In this document: positions 6,657 through 15,502 of the stretch, in pieces
How the letters are laid out: every line of letters begins with the position of its first letter
Position numbering within the stretch: position 1 is the stretch's first letter
Assembly (NCBI GenBank): GCA_023664725.1
Contig: JAMPFA010000001.1
Location: 930,549 to 963,950 of the forward strand
From: Roseburia sp.
GTDB taxonomy: Bacteria; Bacillota; Clostridia; Lachnospirales; Lachnospiraceae
Direction: 5' to 3'
DNA: 33,402 bases
Program-made: the position numbers and the translations under genes
The notes under the pieces: generated by a model
The model's database searches: none
Seen by the model: the letters and a program-made list of their open reading frames with translations, nothing else
Told to the model about the DNA's origin: nothing

Positions 6657-8594
6657 ATGAATAATCGGCTCATAAATGAAAGCAGTCCCTATCTTCTCTC
6701 CCATGCCAGGCATTTGATCGACTGGTATCCATGGTGTGAAAAAGCTTTTGCCCGTGCCAGGCAGGAGAATAAACCTGTATTTTTGAGTATTGGATATTCT
6801 ACTTGTCACTGGTGCCATGTGATGGCAAGAGAAAGCTTTGAGGACAAGGGGATTGCCCGACTGCTGAACGAGAACTTTATTTCTGTCAAAGTGGACAGAG
6901 AAGAACGTCCTGATCTGGACAGTATTTATATGGAAGTTTGTCAGTCCCTAACGGGCAGCGGAGGATGGCCTATGACTATTTTTCTCACACCGGAAAAACA
7001 GCCCTTTTTTGCAGGAACTTATTTTCCAAAAGATGGCTGGAGAGGTATGATTGGCTTTCGCCAGCTTCTGACAGCAATCTCCAAAAAGTGGAAAGAAGAT
7101 TCTTCCGCTTTGATACAGTCTGCCCGGCAAATAATAATGACACTGTCACGCCAGAATGCTATTTCTGGAGAAATAAACCCGGCGATTCTGGAAAAAGCTG
7201 TTAAGCAATTTTCCAAAACCTTTGACAGGACGTATGGCGGTTTTGGAGACGCCCCAAAATTTCCAACACCCCACAACCTTATATTTTTAATGGACAACTA
7301 CACAAAAACAAAAAATGAATCTTCCCTTTTTATGGCGGAAACCACATTAAAAAATATGTACCAGGGAGGATTGTTTGACCATGTGGGATATGGATTTTCC
7401 CGTTACTCCACTGACCGGGAATACCAGATTCCCCACTTTGAAAAGATGCTCTATGACAATGCCCTTCTGATCATGGCATATGTAAAAGCCTACAGTGTAA
7501 CAGGGGATAATTTTTATCTGTATGTGGCAGAAAAAACTGGGGATTATGTTTTGCGGGAGATGCAAAGCCCGGAGGGAGGATTTTATACCGCCCAGGATGC
7601 GGACAGTGAAGGAGTGGAAGGACGATTTTATATTTTTACTCCCAATGAAATAAAGACCGTTCTTGGAGAAGAAATCGGAGATGCTTTTAATCACTGTTAC
7701 GGCATTACTCCAGGGGGAAATTTTGAAGGATCCAGCATCCCCCATCTGACAGGAAAACCGGGGGATGAAAAATCCTTTGAAAAATATCTGCCAGCTTTAC
7801 GGGAATATCGAAAATCCAGAAGCAGGCTTTCCCTGGATGATAAGATATTAACCAGCTGGAACGGATTGATGATAGCTGCATTGACACAACTTGCCAGAGT
7901 ATCAGACGACAAGCGGTATTTTTCTGCTGTACTAAAATGCACAGATTTTCTTTATGAAAAGATGTATCAAATGAATCATCTTTATGTCAGCTATCGGAAA
8001 GGCAGGCGTGGCGTATCTGGCTATCTGGATGATTATGCTTTTATGGCCTTCGGTATATTGGAGCTATACCAGGTTACAAATGACCCAAAGCATCTGAAAT
8101 GGGCCCAGAATTTATGCAGACAGGCCATAACAGATTTCTGGGATGACGAAAACAGAGGATTCTTTTTATCCGGTTTAAATAACGAAGAACTGATTCTTCA
8201 GACAAAAGAAACACATGACGGCGCTCTTCCAAGCGGAAATTCTGTCATGGCTCACAATCTGGTGCGGCTCTTTCACATGACAGAAGAGAAAGAATGGGAA
8301 ATCATTGCAAAAAGGCAGCTGGAATTTCTGGCCGGATCTGCATTTCAGGTTCCAATGGCACACAGTTTTTATCTGCTGGCACTTTCCTGCTGGCTTTATC
8401 CAAAGCATGTGACTATTGTTCTTCAAAAGGATGAAGATAAAGCAAGTATTTTAAAGAATATTCCTCTGGATACCATAATTACAATCCTGGAGCACCCTAC
8501 AGAAGAGTATAAACTTTTAGAAAACAGAACTACCTATTATGTGTGTACAAACCATACCTGCATGCCACCATCTAACAATATGATTCTGGACTGA
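6657..8594 (+). CDS. thioredoxin-domain protein, YyaL/DUF255 family
   Basis: This 645-residue protein belongs to the YyaL / spermatogenesis-associated protein 20 family. It has an N-terminal thioredoxin-like domain (about residues 1-165) with the diagnostic [13 protein letters not shown] (C50 and C53), DREERPDLD and [14 protein letters not shown] long alpha/alpha-barrel (glycosidase-like) region follows, with [18 protein letters not shown] and [12 protein letters not shown]. The family is widespread, but its substrate is not established. Length is normal and the frame intact. The ATG at 6657 has GGAGG 12 bases upstream, slightly long. It is followed by a long hairpin terminator. Confidence 0.93.
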   Translation: MNNRLINESSPYLLSHARHLIDWYPWCEKAFARARQENKPVFLSIGYSTCHWCHVMARESFEDKGIARLLNENFISVKVDREERPDLDSIYMEVCQSLTGSGGWPMTIFLTPEKQPFFAGTYFPKDGWRGMIGFRQLLTAISKKWKEDSSALIQSARQIIMTLSRQNAISGEINPAILEKAVKQFSKTFDRTYGGFGDAPKFPTPHNLIFLMDNYTKTKNESSLFMAETTLKNMYQGGLFDHVGYGFSRYSTDREYQIPHFEKMLYDNALLIMAYVKAYSVTGDNFYLYVAEKTGDYVLREMQSPEGGFYTAQDADSEGVEGRFYIFTPNEIKTVLGEEIGDAFNHCYGITPGGNFEGSSIPHLTGKPGDEKSFEKYLPALREYRKSRSRLSLDDKILTSWNGLMIAALTQLARVSDDKRYFSAVLKCTDFLYEKMYQMNHLYVSYRKGRRGVSGYLDDYAFMAFGILELYQVTNDPKHLKWAQNLCRQAITDFWDDENRGFFLSGLNNEELILQTKETHDGALPSGNSVMAHNLVRLFHMTEEKEWEIIAKRQLEFLAGSAFQVPMAHSFYLLALSCWLYPKHVTIVLQKDEDKASILKNIPLDTIITILEHPTEEYKLLENRTTYYVCTNHTCMPPSNNMILD

Positions 8595-8595
8595 A

Positions 8596-8640
8596 AAATT
8601 AAATTCCGCTGTATAAAATTATCAGCGGAATTTAATTTTA
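8596..8640. terminator. long bidirectional hairpin terminator
   Basis: A perfect 16-bp inverted repeat (8596-8611 and 8623-8638) with an 11-base loop sits between the YyaL-family stop and the minus-strand genes. AT-rich flanks on both sides can supply U-rich tails, so it probably ends transcription in both directions. Confidence 0.8.
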
Positions 8641-8650
8641 ATTCTATTCA

Positions 8651-8764
8651 TTATAATTTGTATCGAAAGAAAAGAACAGCCGCTCCCACGATTCCGATTA
8701 AGAGAATCACAATATCTTTCCAGAAAGATATATGAAGCAAATGGATCATCACTACAGTGTTCAC
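8651..8764 (-). CDS. possible single-pass membrane miniprotein (about 37 aa)
   Basis: This is a short minus-strand frame just downstream of the CPBP protease gene. It can start at GTG (8764) or at an in-frame ATG (8749). The product reads MIHLLHISFWKDIVILLIGIV and continues to FFRYKL: one strong membrane helix with a positively charged end, a typical small membrane protein profile. The GTG overlaps the stop of a 15-codon hydrophobic frame (MAEFAAVFLGVVFCR, 8761-8808) in a GTGA junction. The pair may therefore be one two-helix protein broken by a frameshift, or coupled mini-ORFs. The ribosome site is weak. No family is recognised. Confidence 0.4.
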   Translation of the reverse strand: MNTVVMIHLLHISFWKDIVILLIGIVGAAVLFFRYKL

Positions 8765-8824
8765 CGGCAAAATACAACTCCAAGAAATACAGCAGCAAAT
8801 TCTGCCATCCACAAAATGCAACCT

Positions 8825-9805
8825 TTATCTGTTTTCTTCAATTCCATCGATTTCCCCCTTGTCCACTGTCTTTCTGGTGTACATAAAACAAATTCCTGCA
8901 ATAAATGCGATCGTTACAGCAATGCCTCCCTCCAATCCAAAAGCGCCTCCATTGATCAGCTCCTTTCCCTCAACCATTGTTGTGGAAAAAACACTGCACT
9001 GGGTACTCATGCCGCTGACCAAAACACCATAGACATTTCCCTGAACCAGGTTCCAGATCGAATGAAATGCCGCTACTCCCCAAATATTCCCTCTTTTCAA
9101 AAAATAGACGGAAGCAAAAATTCCAAACAACACCAGATTAATAAAAGCCAGTATAGAAATTCCGCTGTTAAATAGATGAAGCGCCGCAAATAGCAAAGAA
9201 TTTGCCAGAATTCCCACCACTATCGGATAACGCCTTGCCACAGAGACCATAAAATAGCCTCTGCACAGCACTTCCTCCGACATTCCCTGAACCATATATC
9301 CAAGTAAAAACAACAGAAACATGCCGATGGAAAAACTCTGGGAAAAACCGTTAAATTTCATCGTACCTGTCATTACACAGATCAGAACTGCTACAGTAAA
9401 GAAAAGAAATCCCATCAAAAGTCCAACCAGATATTCTTTTAGCAGATCTTTTTTTACAAATCCAAGAGATGTCATCCGCCTTTTCTGGATCAGCTTGCAA
9501 AACAGTATTGTAACGATGATAATACCTACGGTAGAAAACAGGGAGACTGCCACGAATAAATCTCCTGACAATATCTCATTTACTGTTTCCAGATAATTAT
9601 TCATATCGCCGGACGTCAGAGCGGAAAGTATTTCCGGATGCTGAAGCTGGATCACAAATTCCATGGGCAGGATAAAAATTCCCTGCAGGATGGATGACAC
9701 TAAGAATACCCCTATAAATACCAAAATCTCCCAGAGAATAAACATACCTCTCTGACTTTCTTTTGCCTGACGGATTGCCGCAGGCTCCTGAAATAATTCT
9801 TTCAA
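8825..9805 (-). CDS. CPBP family intramembrane glutamic/metallo-protease
   Basis: CPBP (Abi/Rce1-like) proteases cleave within the membrane. Some process peptides or prenylated proteins, or give bacteriocin immunity. The 326-residue product has about eight hydrophobic segments and the family motifs: EExxxR (E177, E178, R182, in SEEVLCRGY), a following histidine (H210, in FAALHLF) and HSIWN (H248, N252). The start is a TTG at 9805 supported by GAGGAGGAGA; no nearby ATG competes. The substrate cannot be inferred. Confidence 0.92.
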   Translation of the reverse strand: MKELFQEPAAIRQAKESQRGMFILWEILVFIGVFLVSSILQGIFILPMEFVIQLQHPEILSALTSGDMNNYLETVNEILSGDLFVAVSLFSTVGIIIVTILFCKLIQKRRMTSLGFVKKDLLKEYLVGLLMGFLFFTVAVLICVMTGTMKFNGFSQSFSIGMFLLFLLGYMVQGMSEEVLCRGYFMVSVARRYPIVVGILANSLLFAALHLFNSGISILAFINLVLFGIFASVYFLKRGNIWGVAAFHSIWNLVQGNVYGVLVSGMSTQCSVFSTTMVEGKELINGGAFGLEGGIAVTIAFIAGICFMYTRKTVDKGEIDGIEENR

Positions 9806-9903
9806 ATCTTTCTCCTCCTCGTACTTTATTTCCTAACAGTTTATCTCACCTAAAAATAAATTGCAACAGCACAAAAAGACTATAAATATTTGCTGAAATT
9901 CAC

Positions 9904-9931
9904 TAAATTATGGAAAGGAAAGTGACGATAT
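9904..9931 (+). promoter_or_regulatory. sigma-D (sigma-28)-like promoter of the FliD-like gene
   Basis: TAAA (9904-9907), 16 bases, then GACGATAT (9924-9931) match the Gram-positive motility sigma factor consensus (TAAA, 14-16 bases, GCCGATAT) with one mismatch. It would give an untranslated leader of about 60 bases. No good sigma-A promoter is evident in the 193-base gap. The match is by eye and needs a genome-wide comparison. Confidence 0.5.
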
Positions 9932-9998
9932 AGATAATGAAAGAGTATATCAAAATCACGGCACGGATGCCAAAAATTTATTTCAAAGGAGTGATAGT

Positions 9999-11243
9999 AT
10001 GTCTAATATTTTTGGGTATGATTCATATGGATCAAATTCTTCATCATCCTCTAATGGTTTATTTGGTGTTAACCTTGTAGACTATGCCAGCATCAGAAAC
10101 GGAAGTTACCGCAAGTTGGTTGCTGCGCATTACGCAAACGAAAAAGCTGAAGAAGAAGGCTCTACATCCTCTTCTAACGGAGTAAAGGACAGCAAGCAGA
10201 CCTTGACTTCCATCGGCGATGCCGCATCTGAATTAAAAGACGCAGCTTCCAAGGTAAGATCTCTCTTTAAGACAACAAATACCGGAAAAGGTTACAGCCA
10301 GGTAGATTATGATACGGATGAAATGTATTCTGCTGTAAAAGATTTTATTAAAAGTTACAACAGCTTGATTGATTCAGCGGAAAAATCTGAAACTTCCAGT
10401 ATCTCAAAAACAGCAAAGAACATGACCACCTATACTGCTGCAAACAAAAAGGCTCTTGAAGCAGTAGGAATTACAGTTGGTTCAGACAGCAAGCTTTCTA
10501 TTGATGAAGACAAATTCAAAGAGGCCAGCAAATCAAGAGTACAGTCCCTGTTCCAGTCCACAGGCGGATTTGCTTATCAGATTAGCTCAAAGGCCAGCCG
10601 GATCAGCATCACTACCACTGATTTAGCTAAGAAAGTGGACAGTTCCAAGACAGGCAAGAGCGGCCAGTCTTCCGCTTTGAAATCATTTGGAACATCAAGT
10701 GACAGTACAAAGACTTTAGGAACTATTGAAGATGCAGCTGAATCTGCAAGCAAGTCCCTTGCAAAACTTCTTGAAACCGGCTATAAATCAAAGTTCAATA
10801 AAGTGAACAAGACAGATGAAAATGGCAAAATATATATGGATTACGACAAAGATGCCATTTATTCTGCAGTGAAAGATTTCATTAAAAACTACAATACTTT
10901 GTTAGACAAGACAGAGGATTCCAAGACACAGAGTATTACTCAGGCCAGAAAGACTATGATCAATTATGTGGCAGCAAACAAGAGCAAACTTTCCGACATG
11001 GGAATTACCATTGATTCCAACAATAAGATTTCCATCAACGAAGAGGCATTTAAGAAGGCTGACATGGCAACAGTTAAATCTCTCTTCCAGGATAAAGGCA
11101 GCCTTGGCAAACAGTTAGAGCAGCAGATTTCTAAGATTGATATGTATGCAGAAAACGAGGCATCAAAATCTAATACATACAATAACGATGGAAATTACAC
11201 TTACAATTACAATTCCGGTGATTGGTTTAACACTTCTTTCTAA
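9999..11243 (+). CDS. protein with two tandem FliD-C-like units, function unknown
   Basis: The 414-residue product has a Ser/Asn-rich N-terminus, then two homologous units at about residues 65-202 and 237-381. Each unit has SIGDAA or TIEDAA helices, then Y(S)AVKDFIK(S/N)YN(S/T)L(I/L)D, a TYTAANK or NYVAANK segment, an MGIT or VGIT turn, and (K)(L/I)SI(D/N)E followed by VKSLFQ or VQSLFQ. The FIxxYNxLID and GITxxxxxKLSIDE patterns resemble the C-terminal region of flagellar cap protein FliD. There are no cysteines, no signal peptide and no membrane segment, so export would need a flagellar-type or unknown route. The start has CAAAGGAGTG, and a terminator follows at 11281. It is a stand-alone gene. 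It is not a normal FliD, because the N-terminal FliD domain is absent. Confidence 0.85.
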   Translation: MSNIFGYDSYGSNSSSSSNGLFGVNLVDYASIRNGSYRKLVAAHYANEKAEEEGSTSSSNGVKDSKQTLTSIGDAASELKDAASKVRSLFKTTNTGKGYSQVDYDTDEMYSAVKDFIKSYNSLIDSAEKSETSSISKTAKNMTTYTAANKKALEAVGITVGSDSKLSIDEDKFKEASKSRVQSLFQSTGGFAYQISSKASRISITTTDLAKKVDSSKTGKSGQSSALKSFGTSSDSTKTLGTIEDAAESASKSLAKLLETGYKSKFNKVNKTDENGKIYMDYDKDAIYSAVKDFIKNYNTLLDKTEDSKTQSITQARKTMINYVAANKSKLSDMGITIDSNNKISINEEAFKKADMATVKSLFQDKGSLGKQLEQQISKIDMYAENEASKSNTYNNDGNYTYNYNSGDWFNTSF

Positions 11244-11280
11244 TATTCTAAATGTAACAGAATAGACAGTAAGATGATAC

Positions 11281-11316
11281 GGGTGTCCCTCAGATATTTT
11301 GGGACACCCTTATTTA
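11281..11316 (+). terminator. rho-independent terminator after the FliD-like gene
   Basis: GGGTGTCCC (11281-11289) pairs perfectly with GGGACACCC (11301-11309), and a T-rich tail (TTATTTA) follows. It isolates the FliD-like gene from the downstream AraC regulator. Confidence 0.88.
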
Positions 11317-11359
11317 TGTGCAGGGGTGCATAAAAAATAGTTCATTCAGGGAGGTTTCC

Positions 11360-12238
11360 ATGAAAAAGAAATATCAGAGCCCTTTTCTTACCAGACAGTA
11401 CATGCTCTCCAAAGACTTTGAGCTTTACTATTACAGCGATACATTCCTGGACAAAGTGTCAAAACATGCCCATGACTATTATGAATTTTACTTTTTTCTG
11501 GAAGGGGATGTAAGCATTGAAATCGAAGACCAGCTTTATCCGGTAAAATATGGAGATATTATGATGATCCCTCCCCATGTGATCCACCGTCCTATTATTC
11601 ATAGTTTTGAAAAGCCTTATCAGCGGTTCGTGTTCTGGATCAGTCAGGAGTATTGTAATTACCTGACAGAACTTTCCACAGACTATGCTTATCTGATGCA
11701 GTATATCATAAACAGTAAAGAGTATGTTTTTCACAATGAGAGAATTGCCTTTCATACTCTGCAGTCCAAACTTCTCCGCCTTATTGAGGAAATGCATTCG
11801 GAGCGTTTCGGAAAATCTGCTCAGATCACTCTCTGCGTCAATGACCTGGTTCTTCACCTAAACCGGCTTGTCTATGAACAGAAGCATCCAAAAAAAGCTG
11901 CCGAAGAACTGTCTTTGTACCAGAATCTCTGCAGCTTTATTGAAGAACATATAGAGGAAGATCTGTCACTGGAACGTCTCTCCCTGGAGTTTTTCGTGAG
12001 TAAATACCATATCGCCCATGTTTTTAAGAATAATTTTGGACTTTCTATCCATCAATACATTACCAAAAAGCGTTTGCTGCTCTGCCGGGAATCCATTGTT
12101 TCCGGCGTGGGAATTACAGAATCTTACCAGACATATGGATTTGGGGATTATTCCAGTTTCTACCGGGCCTTTAAAAAAGAATACGGGATTTCTCCAAAGG
12201 ATTTTAAAAATATGCAGATGACTTCTTATCAGGATTAA
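11360..12238 (+). CDS. AraC family transcriptional regulator
   Basis: This 292-residue regulator has an N-terminal cupin sensor (HAHDYYEFYFFLEGDVSIEI around residues 35-55, then GDIMMIPPHVIHRP) and a C-terminal pair of helix-turn-helix motifs (LSLERLSLEFFVSKYHIAHVF, then GFGDYSSFYRAFKKEYGISP). These usually respond to sugars or related small molecules. I chose the ATG at 11360 because CAGGGAGG lies 5 bases upstream; an in-frame GTG 14 codons earlier is less likely. It ends 9 bases from the convergent spmA stop. No sugar operon lies nearby, so its target is unknown. Confidence 0.93.
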   Translation: MKKKYQSPFLTRQYMLSKDFELYYYSDTFLDKVSKHAHDYYEFYFFLEGDVSIEIEDQLYPVKYGDIMMIPPHVIHRPIIHSFEKPYQRFVFWISQEYCNYLTELSTDYAYLMQYIINSKEYVFHNERIAFHTLQSKLLRLIEEMHSERFGKSAQITLCVNDLVLHLNRLVYEQKHPKKAAEELSLYQNLCSFIEEHIEEDLSLERLSLEFFVSKYHIAHVFKNNFGLSIHQYITKKRLLLCRESIVSGVGITESYQTYGFGDYSSFYRAFKKEYGISPKDFKNMQMTSYQD

Positions 12239-12247
12239 GATTGTATA

Positions 12248-12880
12248 CTATCCTCTCAGCCTTCTGTCCATCACTTTACAAAACACTACCGCCGCCACCG
12301 TACTCACCACCGTGGCCCCAATCCCCGGCCCGATTACAGCCGTGGGACTTACACTGCCATATTGGCTCCTGTAGGCAATGACATTCATTGGAATTAACTG
12401 CAGGGAAGAGATATTTATGATCAAAAATATGCACATTTCATTACTCGCAACCCCTCTTGAAGCGGAAATTTCAGTCGAAATATGTAAATTTTTCCCCATA
12501 TCCTCTTTTTTTTCCTTCCGCAGATCCTCCAAGCACTCCATAGCTTTCAGTCCCGCCGGAGTTGCCGCCCACCCCAGACCGAACATGTTTGCGATCATAT
12601 TGGTGGCGATATAACGGTTTGCCGGATGCTCCGGGGAAATCCGTGGAAAAAGAAATCGCAGAACAGGCATAAGTTTCTTTGTTGCCCCCTCGATAATTCC
12701 TGCACGTTCCGCAATCCGCATCATTCCCACCCAAAAAGACATCACTCCGATCATAGTAATACACAAAGTCACAGCTTCTTTGGCGGAATTAACCGCCGAC
12801 TCGGTGACAGCTGCCAGATTTCCCGTAAAAGCAGCGTACACTATCCCGATTATAATCATAAAACCCCAGAGATAATTCAT
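12248..12880 (-). CDS. spmA: spore maturation protein A
   Basis: SpmA is the membrane partner of SpmB in spore core dehydration. The 210-residue product has the Gate-type hydrophobic segments and family features: GNLAAVTESAVNSAKEAVTL, the SFWVGMMRIAERAGI stretch, PRISPEHPANRYIATNMIANMFGLG, the NEMCIFLIINISSLQLIPMNVIAYR segment and a closing VVSTVAAVVFCKVMDRR. The ATG at 12880 has AAAAGGAG upstream. It is not in an operon with spmB, which is 5.7 kb away in the opposite orientation. It is divergent from the DUF885 gene. Confidence 0.94.
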   Translation of the reverse strand: MNYLWGFMIIIGIVYAAFTGNLAAVTESAVNSAKEAVTLCITMIGVMSFWVGMMRIAERAGIIEGATKKLMPVLRFLFPRISPEHPANRYIATNMIANMFGLGWAATPAGLKAMECLEDLRKEKKEDMGKNLHISTEISASRGVASNEMCIFLIINISSLQLIPMNVIAYRSQYGSVSPTAVIGPGIGATVVSTVAAVVFCKVMDRRLRG

Positions 12881-12982
12881 GGTTTAAAACTCCTTTTCTC
12901 TTTCTATTATAATATTTCCCAAATTTGTCTCATATGCTATGATAAGAATATCAATTGTAGAAATATAGAAAGGACATACCAC

Positions 12983-14773
12983 GTGAAGCAGAAAACAAGA
13001 ATAAAATCTATGGTCATAGCCCTGATCTGTCTGGCGCTATCCCTCACTCAGTTTTGGGGATGCCAGGTTCCCATAAATAACCCTGTTCCCAATACGGAAA
13101 TTAATAGTATTACCTCTGCAAAGACGGATGAGCGGACAAAATTCGACAATTATACAAGGGAACTTTTCGTGCAGCAAGTAAGTTCAAATACCATAAACCT
13201 GCATTACACATTAAAAGACCCGGAAGCCTACGGTATCAAAGACTATGAAATCTCCCTGGGAGACCTATCCAATGAAGACATTGAAAACTCCGTTTCACAG
13301 TTGGAAAACATGAAAGCCGCATTAAACTCATTTGATCCAAAGGAATTAAATGAGAGACAGCAGATGACTTTAACAATTTTAAAAGATTACTGTGAAGGAG
13401 AACTGGGAGCCTCTGAGCTTACTTATTACGAAGAACCCTTACGTCCCACCACCGGCGTGACCTCAGAACTTCCTGTACTTCTGGCGGAATACTCCTTTTC
13501 CACCCAGAGAGACATCACAGATTATCTCGCATTGCTGGAATGTATTCAAGAATACTTTGACAGCATCATTGCATTTGAACAACAAAAAGCAAAAGAGGGC
13601 CTTTTTATGTCGGATACAGCAGTGGATACAATTTTAGAATCCTGCCGCTCTTTTACTACTGACCCGGAAAATAACTACCTGATTTCTACATTTAACACCA
13701 GGCTGGATAAACTTTCTGAACTGCCAGATGAAAAAAAGGAATCTTACAAGACAAGAAACCGCACTCTGGTTTTGGAAAAAGTAATTCCCGCCTATGAGTC
13801 CATGATCCAGGCCCTTACCGGTCTGAAGGGCTCAGGAAAAAACGAGGAAGGTCTCTGCCATTTTCCAAAAGGAAAGGAATACTATACTTATCTTGTAAAA
13901 AGTTATACAGGCTCTGACAGAAAGATTCAGGAACTGCAGGAGCTTACGGAGAACCAGAGAAATTCCGATATCGCAAACATGCAAAAAATTGTGTCAGTGA
14001 ATCCTTCCCGGCTTTTTGCCTCCCAGGAAGCAGAGGTGACAGTGGAGAGTCCGGAATCGGCGTTAAATCTCCTTCAGGAGAAAATGCTCTCCGATTTTCC
14101 CCCTGCCACCAATACCTCTTTTGAAGTAAACTATGTGCACGAGTCCCTTCAGGATGCCCTTGCCCCTGCTTTCTACCTCACTGCTCCGTTGGACGACCTG
14201 AATCATAACGTAATCTACATAAACAGAAAAAACAGTTACGAAGGTGTACAGCTTTTTACAACCCTTGCCCATGAAGGTTATCCTGGGCACCTCTACCAGA
14301 CCACAGGTTCCAATGCCGCCGGCTTAGAACCTGTCCGCACTCTGATAAGCTATCCCGGTTTTGTGGAGGGCTGGGCTACTTATGTGGAAATGATTTCTTA
14401 CAAATATATGGATTTGGAAGCGGAAATTTCAGACATATTAATGTATAACCAGTCCGCCCTGCTAAGCCTTTATGCCACGGTAGATATGGGAATCCATTAC
14501 GATGGATGGTCATTAGAGGACGTAACACAATTTTTTGCAGATTACGGCGTAAAAGACGAAGGCACCATTAAAAGCATCTATGAACTTATCGTGCAGGAGC
14601 CGGCCCACTACCTGAAATACTATATTGGATACCTGGAATTTATGCAGTTAAAGGAAGAGATGAAAGAGGACTGGGGGAAGAAGTATTCTGACCTTGAATT
14701 TCACAAAAAAATTGTGGAAGCGGGGCCTATGCCCTTTTATATTTTAAGAGAATACTTGGAAAACTGCTATTAA
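12983..14773 (+). CDS. DUF885 zinc metallopeptidase, putative lipoprotein
   Basis: The 596-residue product begins at a GTG (12983) with an AAAGGA site. It has a basic N-terminus, a hydrophobic signal (MVIALICLALSLTQF) and a Cys at the WGC position, suggesting a lipoprotein on the outer face, although the lipobox is atypical. The rest is the DUF885 fold: the zinc motif HEGYPGH at residues 430-436 (HExxPGH type) and the downstream EGWATYVE that supplies the third ligand. An earlier in-frame extension overlaps spmA and is rejected. It lies 18 bases before the LytTR regulator gene and may be in one operon with it. The substrate is unknown; an extracellular peptide is a reasonable guess. Confidence 0.9.
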   Translation: MKQKTRIKSMVIALICLALSLTQFWGCQVPINNPVPNTEINSITSAKTDERTKFDNYTRELFVQQVSSNTINLHYTLKDPEAYGIKDYEISLGDLSNEDIENSVSQLENMKAALNSFDPKELNERQQMTLTILKDYCEGELGASELTYYEEPLRPTTGVTSELPVLLAEYSFSTQRDITDYLALLECIQEYFDSIIAFEQQKAKEGLFMSDTAVDTILESCRSFTTDPENNYLISTFNTRLDKLSELPDEKKESYKTRNRTLVLEKVIPAYESMIQALTGLKGSGKNEEGLCHFPKGKEYYTYLVKSYTGSDRKIQELQELTENQRNSDIANMQKIVSVNPSRLFASQEAEVTVESPESALNLLQEKMLSDFPPATNTSFEVNYVHESLQDALAPAFYLTAPLDDLNHNVIYINRKNSYEGVQLFTTLAHEGYPGHLYQTTGSNAAGLEPVRTLISYPGFVEGWATYVEMISYKYMDLEAEISDILMYNQSALLSLYATVDMGIHYDGWSLEDVTQFFADYGVKDEGTIKSIYELIVQEPAHYLKYYIGYLEFMQLKEEMKEDWGKKYSDLEFHKKIVEAGPMPFYILREYLENCY

Positions 14774-14791
14774 GTTTGGGGAGAGAACAAA

Positions 14792-15502
14792 ATGAACATA
14801 GGAATATGCGATGACCAGAAAGAATACCGAATGGAATTAATCAGCTTCTGTGAACAGTATTTTAAGGATAAAACAACAGAATATAAAATATATGAATACT
14901 GCTCAGGGGAGGAATTTGCCGCTTCATCTACTGATAAGCTGGATATTCTTTTATTGGACATTGAATTGGATGAAGGAAACGGAATCACAATTAAAGATTC
15001 TCTCCAAAGACAGAAACAGGGAACCAAGATCCTCTTCGTTTCCAGCCACGAGGAGATGCTGTCGGAAGCTTTTGGCAGAGAAGTCTACGGTTTTTTGGGC
15101 AAGCCGGTGCAGTATGGGAAATTCGCAGCAAAGATGGATGCCATGACCCAGGACATCACAGACCAGGGGCGGTTTGTAGTTATTGAAGAAAATGGCGGTA
15201 TGGAAAAGGTGTATGTGCAGGATATTTTTTATATAAAGGCCCATGGGAAATATACGGAGATTTATGTCAGGGATGACAGGGAATACCTTTTTTCCTCCAA
15301 GTCAATACAGGAGTGGGCAGAGGAATTGCAAATGTTTGGATTTGGACAGTGCCACAGGAGCTACCTGGTGAATTACTTTAATATCAGGAAATTCCAGGAT
15401 GAGATTCTGCTGCATAATGGGACAAGGATTCCGGTGAGCAGACGGAAAAGGAATGAGATCGAGGCAGAATATAAAAAGTTTGTGTGGGGAAGGGCAAGAT
15501 AG
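14792..15502 (+). CDS. LytTR family response regulator (AgrA-like)
   Basis: The 236-residue protein has an N-terminal receiver domain (residues 1-120; acidic pair D7/D8, phospho-acceptor D56 in LDILLLDIELDEG, and K of LGKPV). The C-terminal LytTR DNA-binding domain covers about 135-235 (VYVQDIFYIKAHGKYTEIYV, and FGQCHRSYLVNYFNI). It starts after a GGGGAGAG site. Its TAG stop is immediately followed by the ATG of the kinase gene, so the two are translationally coupled. LytTR regulators bind paired direct repeats spaced about two DNA turns; such a pair lies at 16802-16835. Confidence 0.94.
   Translation: MNIGICDDQKEYRMELISFCEQYFKDKTTEYKIYEYCSGEEFAASSTDKLDILLLDIELDEGNGITIKDSLQRQKQGTKILFVSSHEEMLSEAFGREVYGFLGKPVQYGKFAAKMDAMTQDITDQGRFVVIEENGGMEKVYVQDIFYIKAHGKYTEIYVRDDREYLFSSKSIQEWAEELQMFGFGQCHRSYLVNYFNIRKFQDEILLHNGTRIPVSRRKRNEIEAEYKKFVWGRAR

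Noticed and set aside
12626-12982. N-terminal extension of the DUF885 frame
   Set aside because: It runs antisense to spmA. The GTG at 12983 has a ribosome site and gives a proper signal peptide.
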